Shown here one piece after another: positions 1 to 10,328 of a stretch of DNA of 27,756 bases. The stretch is from Chara braunii (taxonomy: Eukaryota > Streptophyta > Charophyceae > Charales > Characeae). The DNA is taken from positions 1,126,153 to 1,153,908 of the forward strand of contig BFEA01000221.1 of assembly GCA_003427395.1 (NCBI GenBank). The letters run 5' to 3'. The first letter of the stretch is position 1. Each line of letters begins with the position of its first letter. Both the position numbers and the translations under genes were made by a program. Under the pieces are notes generated by a model, which saw nothing but the letters and a program-made list of their open reading frames with translations, had not been told where the DNA came from and did no database searches.

Positions 1-62
1 GTGTGTGGGTGTGTGTGTGTGTGTGTGTGTGTGTGAGTGAGAGAGAGAGAGTACCCACGCGC

Positions 63-133
<71 letters not shown>
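1..133. repeat. (TG)n, (GA)n and (CT)n compound microsatellite
   Basis: TG dinucleotides run from 1 to about 38, GA from 39 to 51, and CT from about 65 to 133. Open frames across it encode only Ser-Leu or Val-Cys repeats and are not genes. Confidence 0.97.
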
Positions 134-135
<2 letters not shown>

Positions 136-720
136 CGCACTCTCGCATGCTTGTACCCGTGGTCGTCCGCCTAAGACTGTGTCGACCCGCCATCGTCGGC
201 TTGGCTCCGCTCTGGCTGCCACCGCTGAGCCCGTTCCCCTTTGTGACCGTTCGACACTAACCGGACCGTCTCTCGCGTGTCCCTTACTACCAGGTTCCCC
301 AACCTGGTACCCGCTCTGCTTGCCACCTCTACCGACTGGACCGTCTGTCGCTCACTTTCATAGCCGCCCGACTTTTTCCGTCCTGCGTGTCCCTTGCTAC
401 CGCGTTCCCCAACCTGGGACTCGGGTCTCGAGTGGGGTGTCGCGTGAGACCTGCTATTTTCTTTAGTAGTATAGAAAAATTGGTAAGGAATTTGGATGTA
501 ATGCTCAGGAAAATGTTGTTCAGTTTATTTTTCTGCATAACATATGTTGTTTTCAGAGTTTTCTGAATTTTTATACTTTTTTTTTTTTGGGGGTTGCGTT
601 CGCTCGAAACCGCCGAACACATCCCCAAGGGATCCCGTACGTTCAGGCGTTTCGGTTCGGGCATTTGACCCGTCCCGAATGCTGTCAATGTTCTGATAAT
701 AAAAATAAGAAAAAAAACAA
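134..720. repeat. Gene-free stretch with a diverged 110-bp tandem repeat and a short hairpin
   Basis: A segment beginning GCGTGTCCCTTACTACC (275) recurs 110 bp downstream as GCGTGTCCCTTGCTACC (385), both followed by GTTCCCCAACCTGG. The first copy contains a perfect 7-bp hairpin at 290-307 (CCAGGTT, CCCC loop, AACCTGG). The rest, to 720, is AT-rich and holds nothing I recognise. Confidence 0.6.
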
Positions 721-729
721 ACGAGAATT

Positions 730-1105
730 AAAATTAGTGAGTGCTCGAGTACATTTTCGACACTGCTATATTTTGTAATTTTTTATTTTCTTTTGGCATG
801 TCCCTTTCGTGTTAGGCAGGTACTATGGGAAAATTTACAGCTGCTTACTTCACATAATACAAAACTCGTTAAAAAAGTTTAAGAAGATAAAAAATTGTTT
901 TAGGCCCCGAACTAAAGTGAAAAAAATTAAAAAGTGAAAAAAAACCAACATAGTGAGTAGACGAGCACGTTTCGACACGGCCATCTTTGATGATTTTGTA
1001 TTTTGTTTTGGATTAGCAAAACGACTTCAAATTTTATAAGCATGTACCTCACATCATAAAGAATTCAAAGAATAAATTCAAAAAATATATATATATATAT
1101 TTTGG
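730..1105. repeat. Two diverged AT-rich direct repeats
   Basis: The segment starting AGTGAGTGCTCGAGTAC (about 735) and the one starting AGTGAGTAGACGAGCAC (about 951) share TTTCGACAC, a following T-rich stretch and a CACATAATA/CACATCATA motif. They look like two old units of about 215 bp. An (AT)n run follows at about 1085-1100. No coding signal is seen. Confidence 0.5.
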
Positions 1106-1250
1106 CCCCGAAATAGGTTTTGACGGAGGCCGAACGCCTTCGAGTTCAGACCCCGAAGGGGATCCTGAACGCCCATACGTAGGGACCCCTATTCCGGGAC
1201 CTCCGAAATAGGTTTTGACGGAGGTCGACCCAGGGACCTCCGTATGTACG
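1106..1250. repeat. Short direct repeat with an internal hairpin
   Basis: CCGAAATAGGTTTTGACGGA occurs at about 1109 and again at about 1203. Between them lies a hairpin at 1144-1170: GTTCAG pairs with CTGAAC, and CCCC with GGGG around GAA. Function unknown. Confidence 0.6.
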
Positions 1251-2029
1251 GGCTGGTTACCCTGACTATCCTATGATTATTATGATTTTTTCCTACAACG
1301 GATTTTATGTTAATCCGCTTTAAGCATACCTTAGGAGCCTGTACCATATCGGTGGGCAGGTTCGTTTTCAAATAACCTCTCTTCCGTACTGGCCGAAACT
1401 CGTATGGTCGTCGTGGCTGATCGACCTGGCTGGAGGCACGGTGCATTCAGTCCAGATTCAGACCAAGAGTTGAATGCGTTTAGGGCATGTAGACTGAACA
1501 TAGGAGAGGAACGCGTGACTATCCAAGATCGCGAAGGTGCAAAAACTCTGACCGCAGGGTAGGAGGAGGAAGAACACGCGAAGGGGGAAAAACAAAATTG
1601 CAATTGAGAAGAAGATCAACGTGTAGAGGTGTAGGAAGACAAGCATAGCAGGAGGTAAAAGAGGAAGAGCGAGAGTCGATAACGTGGTTATTGACGCAAC
1701 GAGGGACAACACTATAAGGGAAGAAGGCAGAGCGAGAGCAAGAAGAGAGCACGCCTTAAGGAAGGAGGAAAAAATAATAGTCGTAGGAGGAAAGAGAATT
1801 GCGCACGTGGAGAGTAAAGATAGTGGTCGCTGAGAGGGAGAAAGTAGGGGTGTGATGGTAGAGAGAGGAATAACGCACATAAGAGGAAGAAATGTGCACT
1901 TGTAATTGAGAAACTTACCCCTTTCGGTAGTTGACTGTCGTCATCATCGTCATCTGACTTTCCACCGTATAACAAAGCACCCTCATTTTCACTCTACCGA
2001 AATGGAAAGATAGTTGAGCAACGCACTAG

Positions 2030-2030
<1 letters not shown>
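1251..2030. other. Gene-free stretch with a long purine-rich tract
   Basis: From about 1555 to 1910 the + strand is strongly purine-rich (many AGGAGG, GAAGAA and GAGAGA stretches). Minus-strand frames here give only Ser/Leu/Pro-rich low-complexity peptides. A short + frame of 52 codons runs from ATG 1403 to TAG 1562 directly before the tract. It has no recognisable motif. Confidence 0.55.

Positions 2031-2032
<2 letters not shown>

Positions 2033-2114
<82 letters not shown>
2033..2114. repeat. (AT)n(AG)n microsatellite
   Basis: About 28 bp of AT is followed directly by about 54 bp of AG with one interruption. It abuts the left arm of the foldback element. Confidence 0.97.
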
Positions 2115-2117
<3 letters not shown>

Positions 2118-2400
2118 TTACTTCCATCGATAGGATGAGCAAAATCGAATGAATCTTCCGTTAATACATGGAAATATACACAACTACACTTGGTATTGTG
2201 TCTCTGTAAGAAGCGTGAGGACAACCACAAGGTTTGAGACTTACATGTTGCCCAGTTCGTTGCTTATCCTATTGATTGAAAACTCTCTCTCTCTTTCTCT
2301 CTCTCACACACATATACATAAAAAAAAAAAGTGGTAGTGTATATTTTCATATTCAAGCGTAAGATTCATTCCGATTTCGCTCATCCTATAGATGGAAGTA
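2118..2400. mobile_element. Foldback (MITE-like) element with arms of about 70 bp
   Basis: The arm at 2118-2189 (TACTTCCATCGATAGGATGA and on) is the imperfect reverse complement of 2331-2400, which ends TCATCCTATAGATGGAAGTA. The loop is about 140 bp and contains a CT/CA run. A third, direct copy of part of the left arm lies at 2502-2559. It looks like a MITE-type or foldback repeat beside microsatellites. No target duplication was identified. Confidence 0.6.
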
Positions 2401-2460
2401 GCCTCTCTCTATCTCTCTGCGTGCATGGCTGGAAAGCAGTGTATGTTTCATATTCGAATA

Positions 2461-2466
2461 CACGCA

Positions 2467-2502
<36 letters not shown>
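2461..2502. repeat. (CA)n microsatellite
   Basis: About 42 bp of CA repeats with a few CG variants, directly before the third foldback arm copy. Confidence 0.95.
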
Positions 2503-2504
<2 letters not shown>

Positions 2505-2564
2505 ATGAGAAAAATCGAATGAATCAACCGCCAAAACGTAAAAATATACACTGCCACACGTGTT

Positions 2565-3890
2565 TCAAAGCGTTAGTGAGAGATGTGCCTGAACATACCC
2601 CCAACTTGTGCTGCCCGTGGTCACTGGCCTCAACTTTTTTCGAGGGAGGGACGGTTTGAGGCCAAGCAAAATCGGTCAGTCATGACGGTGTGCGTATTCC
2701 TTATTTGTAATATTATCCCACGCTCGACAGGCAAGGGCATTACCATTTGTTTTGTGAAACTAATTAAAATGTACATACGAGTATTTCGGTGCACAACACA
2801 CACTCGTGCTTTACTCGATGAATGCAATGCTTTGATCATGGACTTCATAATGACCATCAAAGCAAAACTGGAAAAATATCAACCATAAACATGGAAAATT
2901 CCAAAGTTGGACGATCTCATGCATCTAAGAACATGCATTGAGCGATCCGGTGTCCTCGACACCTTCGCAACAGATGTATGGGGGCATCACCACAGGAAGT
3001 TCTGCAAACAGTCATACCTGTCATCAAACAAGCGGAAAACTTCAACCCAGATGGTGAACCATGTACGCCGGTCATTGGCATTGCGTGAAGAGACAGAGAT
3101 CGTAAGGAAACGAAGGAAGAAAACGGTTGAGAATCGGTCGTCGTGACAGACTGTATGGTCACCGGAATGAACACACTCGCACTACGCGATACAACAACTC
3201 TGCAACTGCGGTGGTTCAACATCGATGACGAGTACATACAGGAGGAGGAAGGCATTGACAACCTTGCGTGTAAGATACTCATAGAGCATCCTTGAAACTT
3301 GATTTTCGAGCTTCGCTGACGACGTTCATGGTGAAGAATGGTTGTTAACCTCCTTCCGACGAACTACTCATACACACACGAACAAACCTCGTCATCGCCT
3401 GCATACAGAATGAAACAAACAGGGGCATGCTTGTTCAGACTGCAAGAGCTTCACCAGAGTTCCATAGGAGAGCAGTGCATAGTGATGTGGCAATTACAAC
3501 AGACAACGAATGCACATGGTTTGCATCGGTGGCCATGTTTTTTGTCGTGAAGACGTGCACGGACAACGGTAATGTTGAACACAGGTGCGGATTTGTGCAA
3601 TGGTACAAGGAGGTCGATAGCGAAAGGCAACACATAACATGTTGCAAGAAATTGAAATGAGAGAAGTTGAATGGACATCGACACAGAAACGTCATATCGA
3701 TTGACACTATCGTAGACACAGTTCACATTCTTCCATGTTTCTCTAAACCACAATGGCGATCGAAACATCGTGCAAAACAAAGTGAGGGTTATTTTTATTT
3801 GAACAAGTATGTATTGTAGAAGAAACAAATAAAAAGTTTGTAACTTTGGTATTAGAGAACCGCGACTTGTGAGAAACTGATGTTGTTTCG
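2565..3890 (+). pseudogene. P transposon copy 1: CACTA/Plavaka-like transposase C-terminal half, broken
   Basis: The frame carries an HTRA-L-DE helix region and then a PKLDDLMHLRTCIERSG motif with a downstream HHHRKFCK stretch. This resembles the 'PKLH..LH...I..FG...Y.TE..E..H' segment of CACTA/Plavaka-type transposases. A conserved C-terminal block (SPEFH, TWFASV, GFVQWYKEVD, ILPCFSKP) follows. A TAA interrupts at 2886-2888, a 1-base deletion near 3142 shifts the frame, further lesions lie near 3285-3345, and TGG reads TGA at about 3658. Unlike the other copies it keeps TGG at about 2988 (FATDVWGHHH). AATAAA at 3828-3833 is a likely polyadenylation signal. The family assignment is by motif resemblance only. 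Being a pseudogene is certain. Confidence 0.6.
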
Positions 3891-3902
3891 TTATGGTCTC
3901 AC

Positions 3903-3904
<2 letters not shown>

Positions 3905-3996
<92 letters not shown>

Positions 3997-4021
3997 AAAA
4001 AAAAAAAAAAAAAAAAAAAAA
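3905..4021. repeat. (GA)n then poly(A) microsatellite
   Basis: GA repeats with a few GAAA variants run to about 3996, followed by about 25 A. It lies directly after the P motif GTTATGGTCTCACATGAGAG, which also precedes GA runs at 23735 and near 27630. Confidence 0.97.
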
Positions 4022-4362
4022 ACGTCTTTAGAAGAAGTACAGAAGAAAACAAAAATGTCTCTCTATCTGTCGCCTTGTTAGAAACTTGTGTTATTTCGTT
4101 ATAATCTTACATGTGAGAGAGTGAGAGAGAGAGAGAGACATCTCTCTTCCGAAGTAAAGGGAAATAAAAAAGAACATTTGTCTTTTTATTTCTGTCAATT
4201 GTTGAGAAAAATCATCTCAAATGTGGCTCACCTTATGAAGTGGTGAAAAGTTCAAAAGCAGGGGTGAGACTGAAGTTCACCCCAAAGTTCACTATTCTGT
4301 GACAATTACGTGGTCAACAGGGACATCGAATCACTTTCGACACGCAGTAGCCAACCTCTCTC

Positions 4363-4422
<60 letters not shown>

Positions 4423-4595
4423 GTATTTTATAAAAAACCTTGCAAGTAACAAAAAACTTAACAAGTCCTGTGTGTTATGCCAATTTGATGGACGCGTGTG
4501 AACAGGAAGACAACCCAACGATCTCGCGTACCGTCCGAGAAGGAGCAACATCGTCCACTTAATAAGACGGTGTAGGTAAGAGAAACCGAGTAAGC
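4022..4595. repeat. P upstream region with inverted repeat and (CT)n
   Basis: This stretch is nearly the same as 23874-24440. It contains a second copy of the GAAACT..TTATTTCGTTAT motif, a short GA run (4112-4138), the sequence AAGTTCACCCCAAAGTTCAC, and an imperfect inverted repeat (CTATTCTGTG 4292-4301, CACGCAGTAG 4341-4350). (CT)n at 4355-4420 follows. It is probably the 5' non-coding part of the P family, since a protein start follows at 4596 in one copy and 24441 in the other. Confidence 0.65.
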
Positions 4596-5531
4596 ATGAC
4601 AGAGTTACAGAAAAGCAACACGGATGGTGACGGCAAAAAGTGTTCGTATATGGGTACAGAAACGGGGACTTGTCCTAGGACAATAGTTAACGACGAAGAC
4701 ACATGCAGAGAGGTCGTAAGCGAACCCTTGTTGCCACTTACCACTGAGAGGTCAGTGAAGAGGTGGAAGAAAATGTTGAAGGGCCCTTGGTACGCAAAAA
4801 GGTATGCAGTAATGACGGAGGATGAAGTAAAGTCTCCCCAGCTGATGAAACTCGATGCAAGGTTGCAAAGTGTTCGTGAGAGATGCGTCCGAACATACCC
4901 CCAACTTATGCTGCCCTTGGCCACTCACAGCGACTTTTTTTTGAGGGAGGGACGGTTTCAGGCCAAGCAAAATCGGTCAGTCATGATGGTGTGCGTATTC
5001 CTTATTTTTAATATTATGCCACGCTCGAAAGACACAGGCATTACCATTCGTTTTGTTAAATTAATGGAAATGTACATACGTGTATTTCGGTGCACAACAC
5101 ACACTCGTGCTTCACTCGATGAATGCGATGTTTTGATCATGGACTTCATAACGACCATCAAAGCAAAACTGGAAAAATATCAACCATCAACATGGAAAAT
5201 TCCGAAGTTGCACGATTTTATGCATATGAGAACGTGCATTGAGCGATCCAGTGTCCCTGACACCTTCGCGACAGATGTATGAGAGCATCACCACAGAAAG
5301 TTCTGCAAACAGCCATACCTGTCATCAAACAAGCGGAAAGCTTCAACCCGGATGGTGAACCATGTACGCCGGTGATTGACATTGCGTGAAGAGACAAAGA
5401 TCGTAAGGAAACAAAGGAAGAGAACGGTTGAGAACCGGTCATTCGTGACAGACTGTATGGTCACCGGAATAAACACACTCGCAGTACGCGATACAACAAC
5501 TCTGCAACTGCGGTGGTTCAACATCGAGAGA
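4596..5531 (+). pseudogene. P transposon copy 2: N-terminus joined to transposase half by an internal deletion
   Basis: ATG 4596 opens a 228-codon frame ending at TGA 5280-5282. Its first 85 or so residues (MTELQKSNTDGDGKK..., LLPLTTERSVKRW, DEVKSP) match the start of the Ulp1-bearing copy at 24441. After QLMKLDARL it switches to the transposase segment (EGRFQAKQNRSV, HTRASLDECD, PKLHDFMHMRTCIERS). The whole Ulp1 region is absent, so this copy is an internal-deletion derivative, or the two parts belong to one larger protein. The terminating TGA is TGG in copy 1. Beyond it the homology decays with frameshifts and stops abruptly near 5525 in the middle of the block encoding RWFNI. It could be a short expressed chimera, but no evidence supports that. 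Confidence 0.6.
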
Positions 5532-5798
5532 TCGTAAAGGAACTGGGTGCAAGGTTGCAAAGCGTTAGTGAGAGATGCACCCGAACATACCCCCAACTTA
5601 TGCTGCCAGTGGCTAGTGGCAGCGACTTTTTTCGAGGGAGGGACGGTTTGAGACTAAGCAAAATCGGTCACTCATGACGGTGTGCGTATTCCTTATTTGT
5701 AGTATTATCCCACGCTCAAAAGACAAGGGCATTACCATTTGTTTTGTAAAACTAATGAAAATGTACATACGAGTATTTCAGTGCACAACACACACTCG
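5532..5798 (+). pseudogene. P transposon copy 3, left part (interrupted by the PLE insertion)
   Basis: A new P fragment begins near GAGATCGTAAAGGAACTGGG, analogous to 26274-26300, and runs through the EGRF...MTVCVFLI and HTR coding segment. It stops at ACACACTCG (5790-5798). The missing continuation resumes at 22627, about 16.8 kb away, on the far side of the PLE unit. A frame from 5674 reads from P straight into PLE sequence (ending at 6177), an accidental fusion frame. Confidence 0.75.
5790..5798. repeat. Left target-site duplication of the composite PLE insertion
   Basis: ACACACTCG here is repeated at 22627-22635. In unbroken P copies (for example 5099-5107) the sequence occurs once, followed by TGCTT. 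So the two copies flank the whole 5800-22626 unit. Confidence 0.85.
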
Positions 5799-5799
5799 A

Positions 5800-7220
5800 C
5801 ATGCTAATTGTGTTCTCAACGAATATGTCATTAGCGTCGGGCAATCGCTGGATGGATTGGTCTTGTCCCCACTGGATCGGAATATGAGTGAAACATGGAT
5901 TGAGTGTCTTGTGTTGTATGAGGCAGGGTTACGAAAGATGTACTTGTGTAATGAGAACTATGAGAGGGTTTTGTCTGCACCAGAGGTGGTGCTGAGCAAA
6001 TGCAGAGCAGCATATAAAAAAACCGCTCTGGACAAGGTGGCAGCATGGGATCGGTCGGGCAAGCTGCAGTTTGCTTATGTGATTTCCAAAGAGAAGGACA
6101 AGCTAAAAAACGTCCTATCATCCCGTCTTTTACTAGTCCGTTCCGCGCAGCATCGGGGTTGCTCTCGACTTCGTTGAATGGATTAATTAAGCGGGTGAAG
6201 GTGCCGCATTTTAATGTTCGCGAGATTGGTGGCCTCAAGTATGAGATTGGCAGGATAAATGAGTATGGTATGAAGAAGGGGTTGGATTTTGAGGTGCGTA
6301 CTTATGACATTAAGGAAATGTTTATGCAATTACCGCATGAGGAAATAAGCAAAGCGGTGAAGTGGGTTGTGGATGTATGTCATGAGATGGGGTTGAGGTG
6401 GATTTGGGTGAACAATTGGAAGAAGCAAGCAATGTTTGGGAAATCGCATGGCGAAGATGGCTGGAAGTCGGCAAGACTGAGTAAGTTGGTGGTGCTGACT
6501 GACTTCCAGCTGACAAATACGTTTTTTCGGGTCTATGACACAGTTTTGAGGCAGAAGCGGGGCATTCCAATGGGTGGAAGAGCCAGCCCCCCTCTGGCCT
6601 GTGTGATGTGTATGTTCTCCGAGTATAAGCTCATGGTGTCACTCGGTGTCGATGCTAGGTTCATCACTGGGAAGAGATATATTGATGACCTTTTGATGGC
6701 CTCGTTTTTTAAGAAGAATGAGCCTGAGCAGGTGATTGCGGCAAAAGAGCGGTTTGACCGGGTGACACAGTGTTATCCGAATGGATTACAACTGAAATCG
6801 ACGGACTTCGGGAACGGGGTTTTGAATTTTTTGGAAACAAGACAGCTCGTAGGTGGTGAACCGATGAGTATAACAATGGTACACAAGTTCAAGAATTCGG
6901 ACTCTATTTAGGGTCCTGGCAATGTGCGATTCAAGACCTATAAAGATTTCAGATCGTTTGGGCCAACCAAGGCCAGGTATGCTACTGTTGGTAATACCAT
7001 TCTTCGTATCTCCAGAAACTCGAACAATGTGGGGATTACTTTCCTTAATGTACTCACACTGATGGAGGAATTGGGGAAACTCGAGTACCTGAATAAGGTG
7101 GTCATTGCAGGATTGGAATGGATGGGTAGGAGAGAGCCCACCCCCTTTTGGGCAGCAATGGCTGCAATCTCCCGTGCGTGGCTGGGGGAAAGGCGAGGGC
7201 TGCTGGGTATTGGAAGATAG
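5800..7220 (+). pseudogene. Penelope-like reverse transcriptase, copy A (5'-truncated, frameshifted)
   Basis: This is the catalytic part of a retroelement RT. In order: a motif-2-like KKRPIIPSFTSPFRAASG, motif A (VRTYDIKEMFMQLPHEE), an extended stretch (VNNWKKQAMFGKSHGEDGW) between A and B, motif B (KRGIPMGGRASPPLA), motif C YIDD at 6678-6689, and a later FLET motif. A thumb-like tail ends in GRREPTPFWAAMAAI. The long spacing between A and B fits the insertion-in-fingers domain reported for telomerase and Chlamys/Naiad PLEs. Lesions: a one-base shortening of an A run near 6110 (6 A against 7 in copy B) shifts the frame, and a TAG at 6909-6911 separates core from tail. Both catalytic Asp of YIDD and the motif A Asp are present, so the core was recently functional. 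RT identity is firm; the PLE subclass is inferred. Confidence 0.85.
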
Positions 7221-7247
7221 TGTGGCGGTAGAGGATCGGATCGTGTG

Positions 7248-7880
7248 TAACGTCATTGCAGTGGTTAATCATATATGACAGAATCACCGTAGGTGGCATT
7301 GGCGGTTTGCTGTAGCATGCATACGGATCGCTAAATCCAAACGTACAGTCGAAAATAATCAGTCGTTGGTCACTAAGTATTTTCTTATGAATTTGGGCGT
7401 GCGGCCTGGGTAGATCCATTGGATCCGGCACTTGCGATCTGAGGCCAACAGCGAAACGTAAATTGAATCCGGTACTTGCAGAATGGTTCCCTCGATGAAT
7501 TTGGGTGAGGGACCTGGGGAAATGCATTCAACCCAGTGCTGAATCTGGGCGCGTGAGGGTGTAGGTATTGGGTTCTGGGGCCGGGTAAGCCACTGCAGTG
7601 GTCACTACGCAATCTGATCGTGTAGGACAGAATCACCGCAGGTGGCATCGGCGGGAACAATCTTCGGTGGTCACTAAATTAATATTCATTATGAATCCGG
7701 GTGAGCGGCCTGGGTAGATCTATTGGATCTGGTACTTGCGAATCTGGGGCCAACAGCGTAACGTAAAATTGGATCCGCAAATGGCTCCCTCGATTGGATT
7801 TGGGCGAGGGACCTGGGGAAATGCATTATGCTGAACTTGGGTGTGTTATTTGAGTTGATGGTAAGGAGTAGGTGTTGGGG
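7248..7880. repeat. Two tandem units of about 300 bp in the PLE 3' UTR, copy A
   Basis: Blocks shared by both units are GACAGAATCACCG (7277 and 7625), GCGGCCTGGGTAGATC, GGCCAACAGCG, and GAGGGACCTGGGGAAATGCA (7507 and 7809). The same pair is present in copy B. It is non-coding; minus-strand frames across it are shadows. It could be an old UTR duplication or a structured region used by the RT. Nothing decides between these. Confidence 0.75.
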
Positions 7881-8098
7881 TCTGGGACCAGGGAATGGAC
7901 GGTTGGTGTGAAGAGCCGACAGCATATATAGTAGATGTTAGAGGTGGTATCCTCAACTTGAGTGACGTATGAGTGGAAGGGTTGAGTATCCCTGATGGTT
8001 TTTGGATCAGGGAGTGCGGCGAAGAAGTTGGTGACCTCATGATAATAAAGCTCACATCATCTTCTTTGTAGTCTTTGTATTGTGTGTATCATGTTTTG

Positions 8099-8867
8099 AT
8101 ATCTTACAACCTCAGGGTCGACCTTGCTGTGGTTTGGGAACGAGCCTGAGGTGCCGAATCTCGTTTGTGTGAATTGCGCTGGTGGGATCGTGCGAAGTGG
8201 TGCGCTTCTTTCGTTTGTTTCATTAATTAATATTTCATTGATTAATATTTCTATCATTGATTAATCTCGTCTATTGCTGTTTTCTGTTGATGAGTGTTAT
8301 TGGTATTTCCTTTTGGTTCGTTGTGTGTCTTCAGGTCGGAATAGTACTACCATCGGGACATTGCTCGTATGGGTACGGGGTGTGGGAAAGGCGGTACTGG
8401 TCAGCGTTAAGGCTGAGTTGGATAGCGCATTAGGAGGTATTGATGGCGATTGCATTAGGATGATGATGTCATTTGGATTGTCTTATGGCATACACGTCGA
8501 GGGGGAAGCCGGTCTGGCGGAAGGTGCGTAGTGATGTTGTGTGAAGTTGCCTGATGTCTTGGAACTGTAGTGAGTAAAGAAGCAAACGGTGTGGACTAAC
8601 GCTGTGTATGGCATGCTGTTAATTTGTGTATCCTTGCGAAGTCGCGCCGAGATGCACGAGGATCTGTTTTGTCCGTGCGATCTTATGATCAGAGTGTCTA
8701 GCTTGGTAATTGAAGCAAAGAATAAGGACAGGAGGGTTGCTTGGAGTGTCGGGATCGGAGGGGTCTTGCTCGTGCTATCCTTGATCGGACGTATGTACGG
8801 GCGTAATAGAAGCGGGAGAGGCGCATCGAGGAAGGGACGCTGGTCCAACTGTGGGCGGTATTGGTCC
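8099..8867 (+). other. 5' region of PLE copy B
   Basis: No protein domain is recognised. An AT-rich mini-repeat at about 8220-8265 repeats ATTGATTAATATTT three times with variation. A frame from 8589 crosses this part with a hydrophobic stretch (VAWSVGIGGVLLVLSLIGRM) before the leader. It may be the true beginning of the protein or only an open frame in the leader's phase. Confidence 0.45.
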
Positions 8868-10169
8868 AATATGAGTGGTGGTGGCGGTAACGGCCAGAGC
8901 GGGCAGTACAACCCACCGCCTCCTGGGGTATATGGTCCGGCTGGTCAGCACCCGATGATTAATCAAGCCGGTGTGCCACCGTTAAGTTTTGGCGCCGGGG
9001 TGAATGGTGGCGCCTATCAAGCATAACAACCAGTCGGGGCAATGGAATACGCCGGCATGGCCAGGACCTTGGCCGATGTCTGGGCCATGGATGATGCCTC
9101 CGATGCAACCAGTACCGATGGCGCAAGTCGCTCAGCCAGTGGTCAGGTGGTACAACCACTTGTTATAATGCATCCTCAGGCTATTGTGTTGACGATTCCA
9201 CCGGACAACAACCATCAACATTAGCAAGTTAGTAATCAGCCTGACTCGCTTCAGAATGGGCAGTACTCAGGAGACCGGTCTTCTAATTCAGGCAAAGGGT
9301 CGGCTGCGAATGCCTTCCCGGGACCTGGGAATCGGGCGTACTTCACCAAGGAGTACATGGATATATTAGAGGATATTAAGTCGACGAAGGTGCTGGATGA
9401 AGCTAAGAAGAAAATCGCTGGTACTAACAGGAGAGGAGGGGGTCTTCAAATATCTGGGAATTCTGGTGAGAGCCGTGTCCCTCACGGACAAAGCGAGGAT
9501 AGGAGTGATGAAATGAAGGCGTGGGTCTCCTCAACATTGGGTGACTCTCTGAAGCTGATCACAAGGAAGCTTCAAGAGGTTGATGCAAAGGCGAATGTTG
9601 CTGCTGCAGAAAAAGAGGAGTTGTTGAAGCTGCGGGCTGAGAAGGCGGCTCTAGAGTTGGTTGTTTTGAACAGAGGGAAAAAAACGAGTAGTGAGAAGCG
9701 GAAGAGGGTTATGACCGCCCTCACTGCTCCTGTGGTGGCTACCCTGAAGACAAATGCCACGAAGGTGCGATCACGTGGAAGTTCAAAATCAAGATCTCGA
9801 AGAGTGGAAGTTTCGTCTGATGAGGACGGTGAGGATGATGATGGTGTCAAGCAGAACTTGGCGCCAAAAATGGAAAAGAGCAGTGATCTCTCCGAAGTTA
9901 AGACGTTGGTGACTGAACTGGTGCAAGGCCTTGCTGCTCAGAAAGGTAAGCAACGTGCCAATACTCCTGAGCAGGCGCCTGTGCCCGAGCACGAGTGTGA
10001 AGAGACTGAGGATCTGGACCTTGCGCAGAAGCCTCTCCAAGGCGAGGAGGAAGAAGTCGATGAGGACGACCTTGTTGCGTATATGAAAATGAGGCATGAC
10101 TTTTATATGTCTTTTCATTTCTCGAGAGTCCAGGAACTTTGCAAGCAGAGGGGGGTGCATTATGTTTGA
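8868..10169 (+). pseudogene. PLE leader: Gly/Pro/Gln-rich region then coiled coil
   Basis: From ATG 8868 (MSGGGGNGQSGQYNPPPPG) the frame is rich in G, Q and P. It is broken by a shift near 9015-9025: the next frame continues with NNQSGQWNTPAWPGPWPM, clearly the same low-complexity protein, then shifts back. TAG at 9222-9224 stands where CAG would fit. From 9225 it reads through FPGPGNRAYFTKEYMDILED into a Lys/Glu-rich coiled coil (EVDAKANVAAAEKEELLKLR), a basic stretch (RSRGSSKSRSRR) and an acidic one (DEDGEDDDG), ending at TGA 10167-10169. It resembles a nucleic-acid-binding, gag-like leader. The role is inferred. Confidence 0.6.
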
Positions 10170-10328
10170 AAAGATACTGGGTCCTGGAAGCTTGCACGAC
10201 TTGACCTGCAAGAGTATGCAGATCAACTGAAGGGCATAGGTCCAAGAGGTACTGCTGAGCCGTCACAAAATCCTGATAATACGGATCTCAGTGATGATGC
10301 TGAAACCGGTGCTGTTACCGGTAATTAG

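Larger units (their letters stand above)
5800..8098 (+). mobile_element. PLE copy A: 5'-truncated, pseudo-LTR-like unit
   Basis: It starts at CATGCTAATTG, which corresponds to position 20340 of copy B, and ends at CATGTTTTG (8098), which corresponds to 22626. It holds the 3' half of the RT frame plus the 3' UTR. Over the first 250 bp I count roughly 17 differences from copy B, mostly transitions. Copy A has no 5' part of its own and directly abuts the 5' end of copy B. PLEs are known to insert as such tandems, with the upstream partial copy termed a pseudo-LTR. Confidence 0.85.

Noticed and set aside
1403-1562. 52-codon + frame before the purine tract
   Set aside because: Short and without motif, homologue or context. 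Mentioned only in the region entry.
1458-1975. Minus-strand frames of 87-140 codons
   Set aside because: Ser/Leu/Phe-rich low complexity opposite a purine-rich tract, with no motif.
3893-4081. Arg-Glu repeat frames over GA tracts (also near 23810)
   Set aside because: Pure microsatellite translation.
4849-4862. Hammerhead ribozyme core (CTGATGAAAC)
   Set aside because: The required GAAA and helices are absent, and it lies inside the P protein frame.
5674-6177. Domesticated P-PLE fusion gene
   Set aside because: The frame crosses the insertion junction by chance and ends at a frameshift in the RT. Nothing indicates selection.
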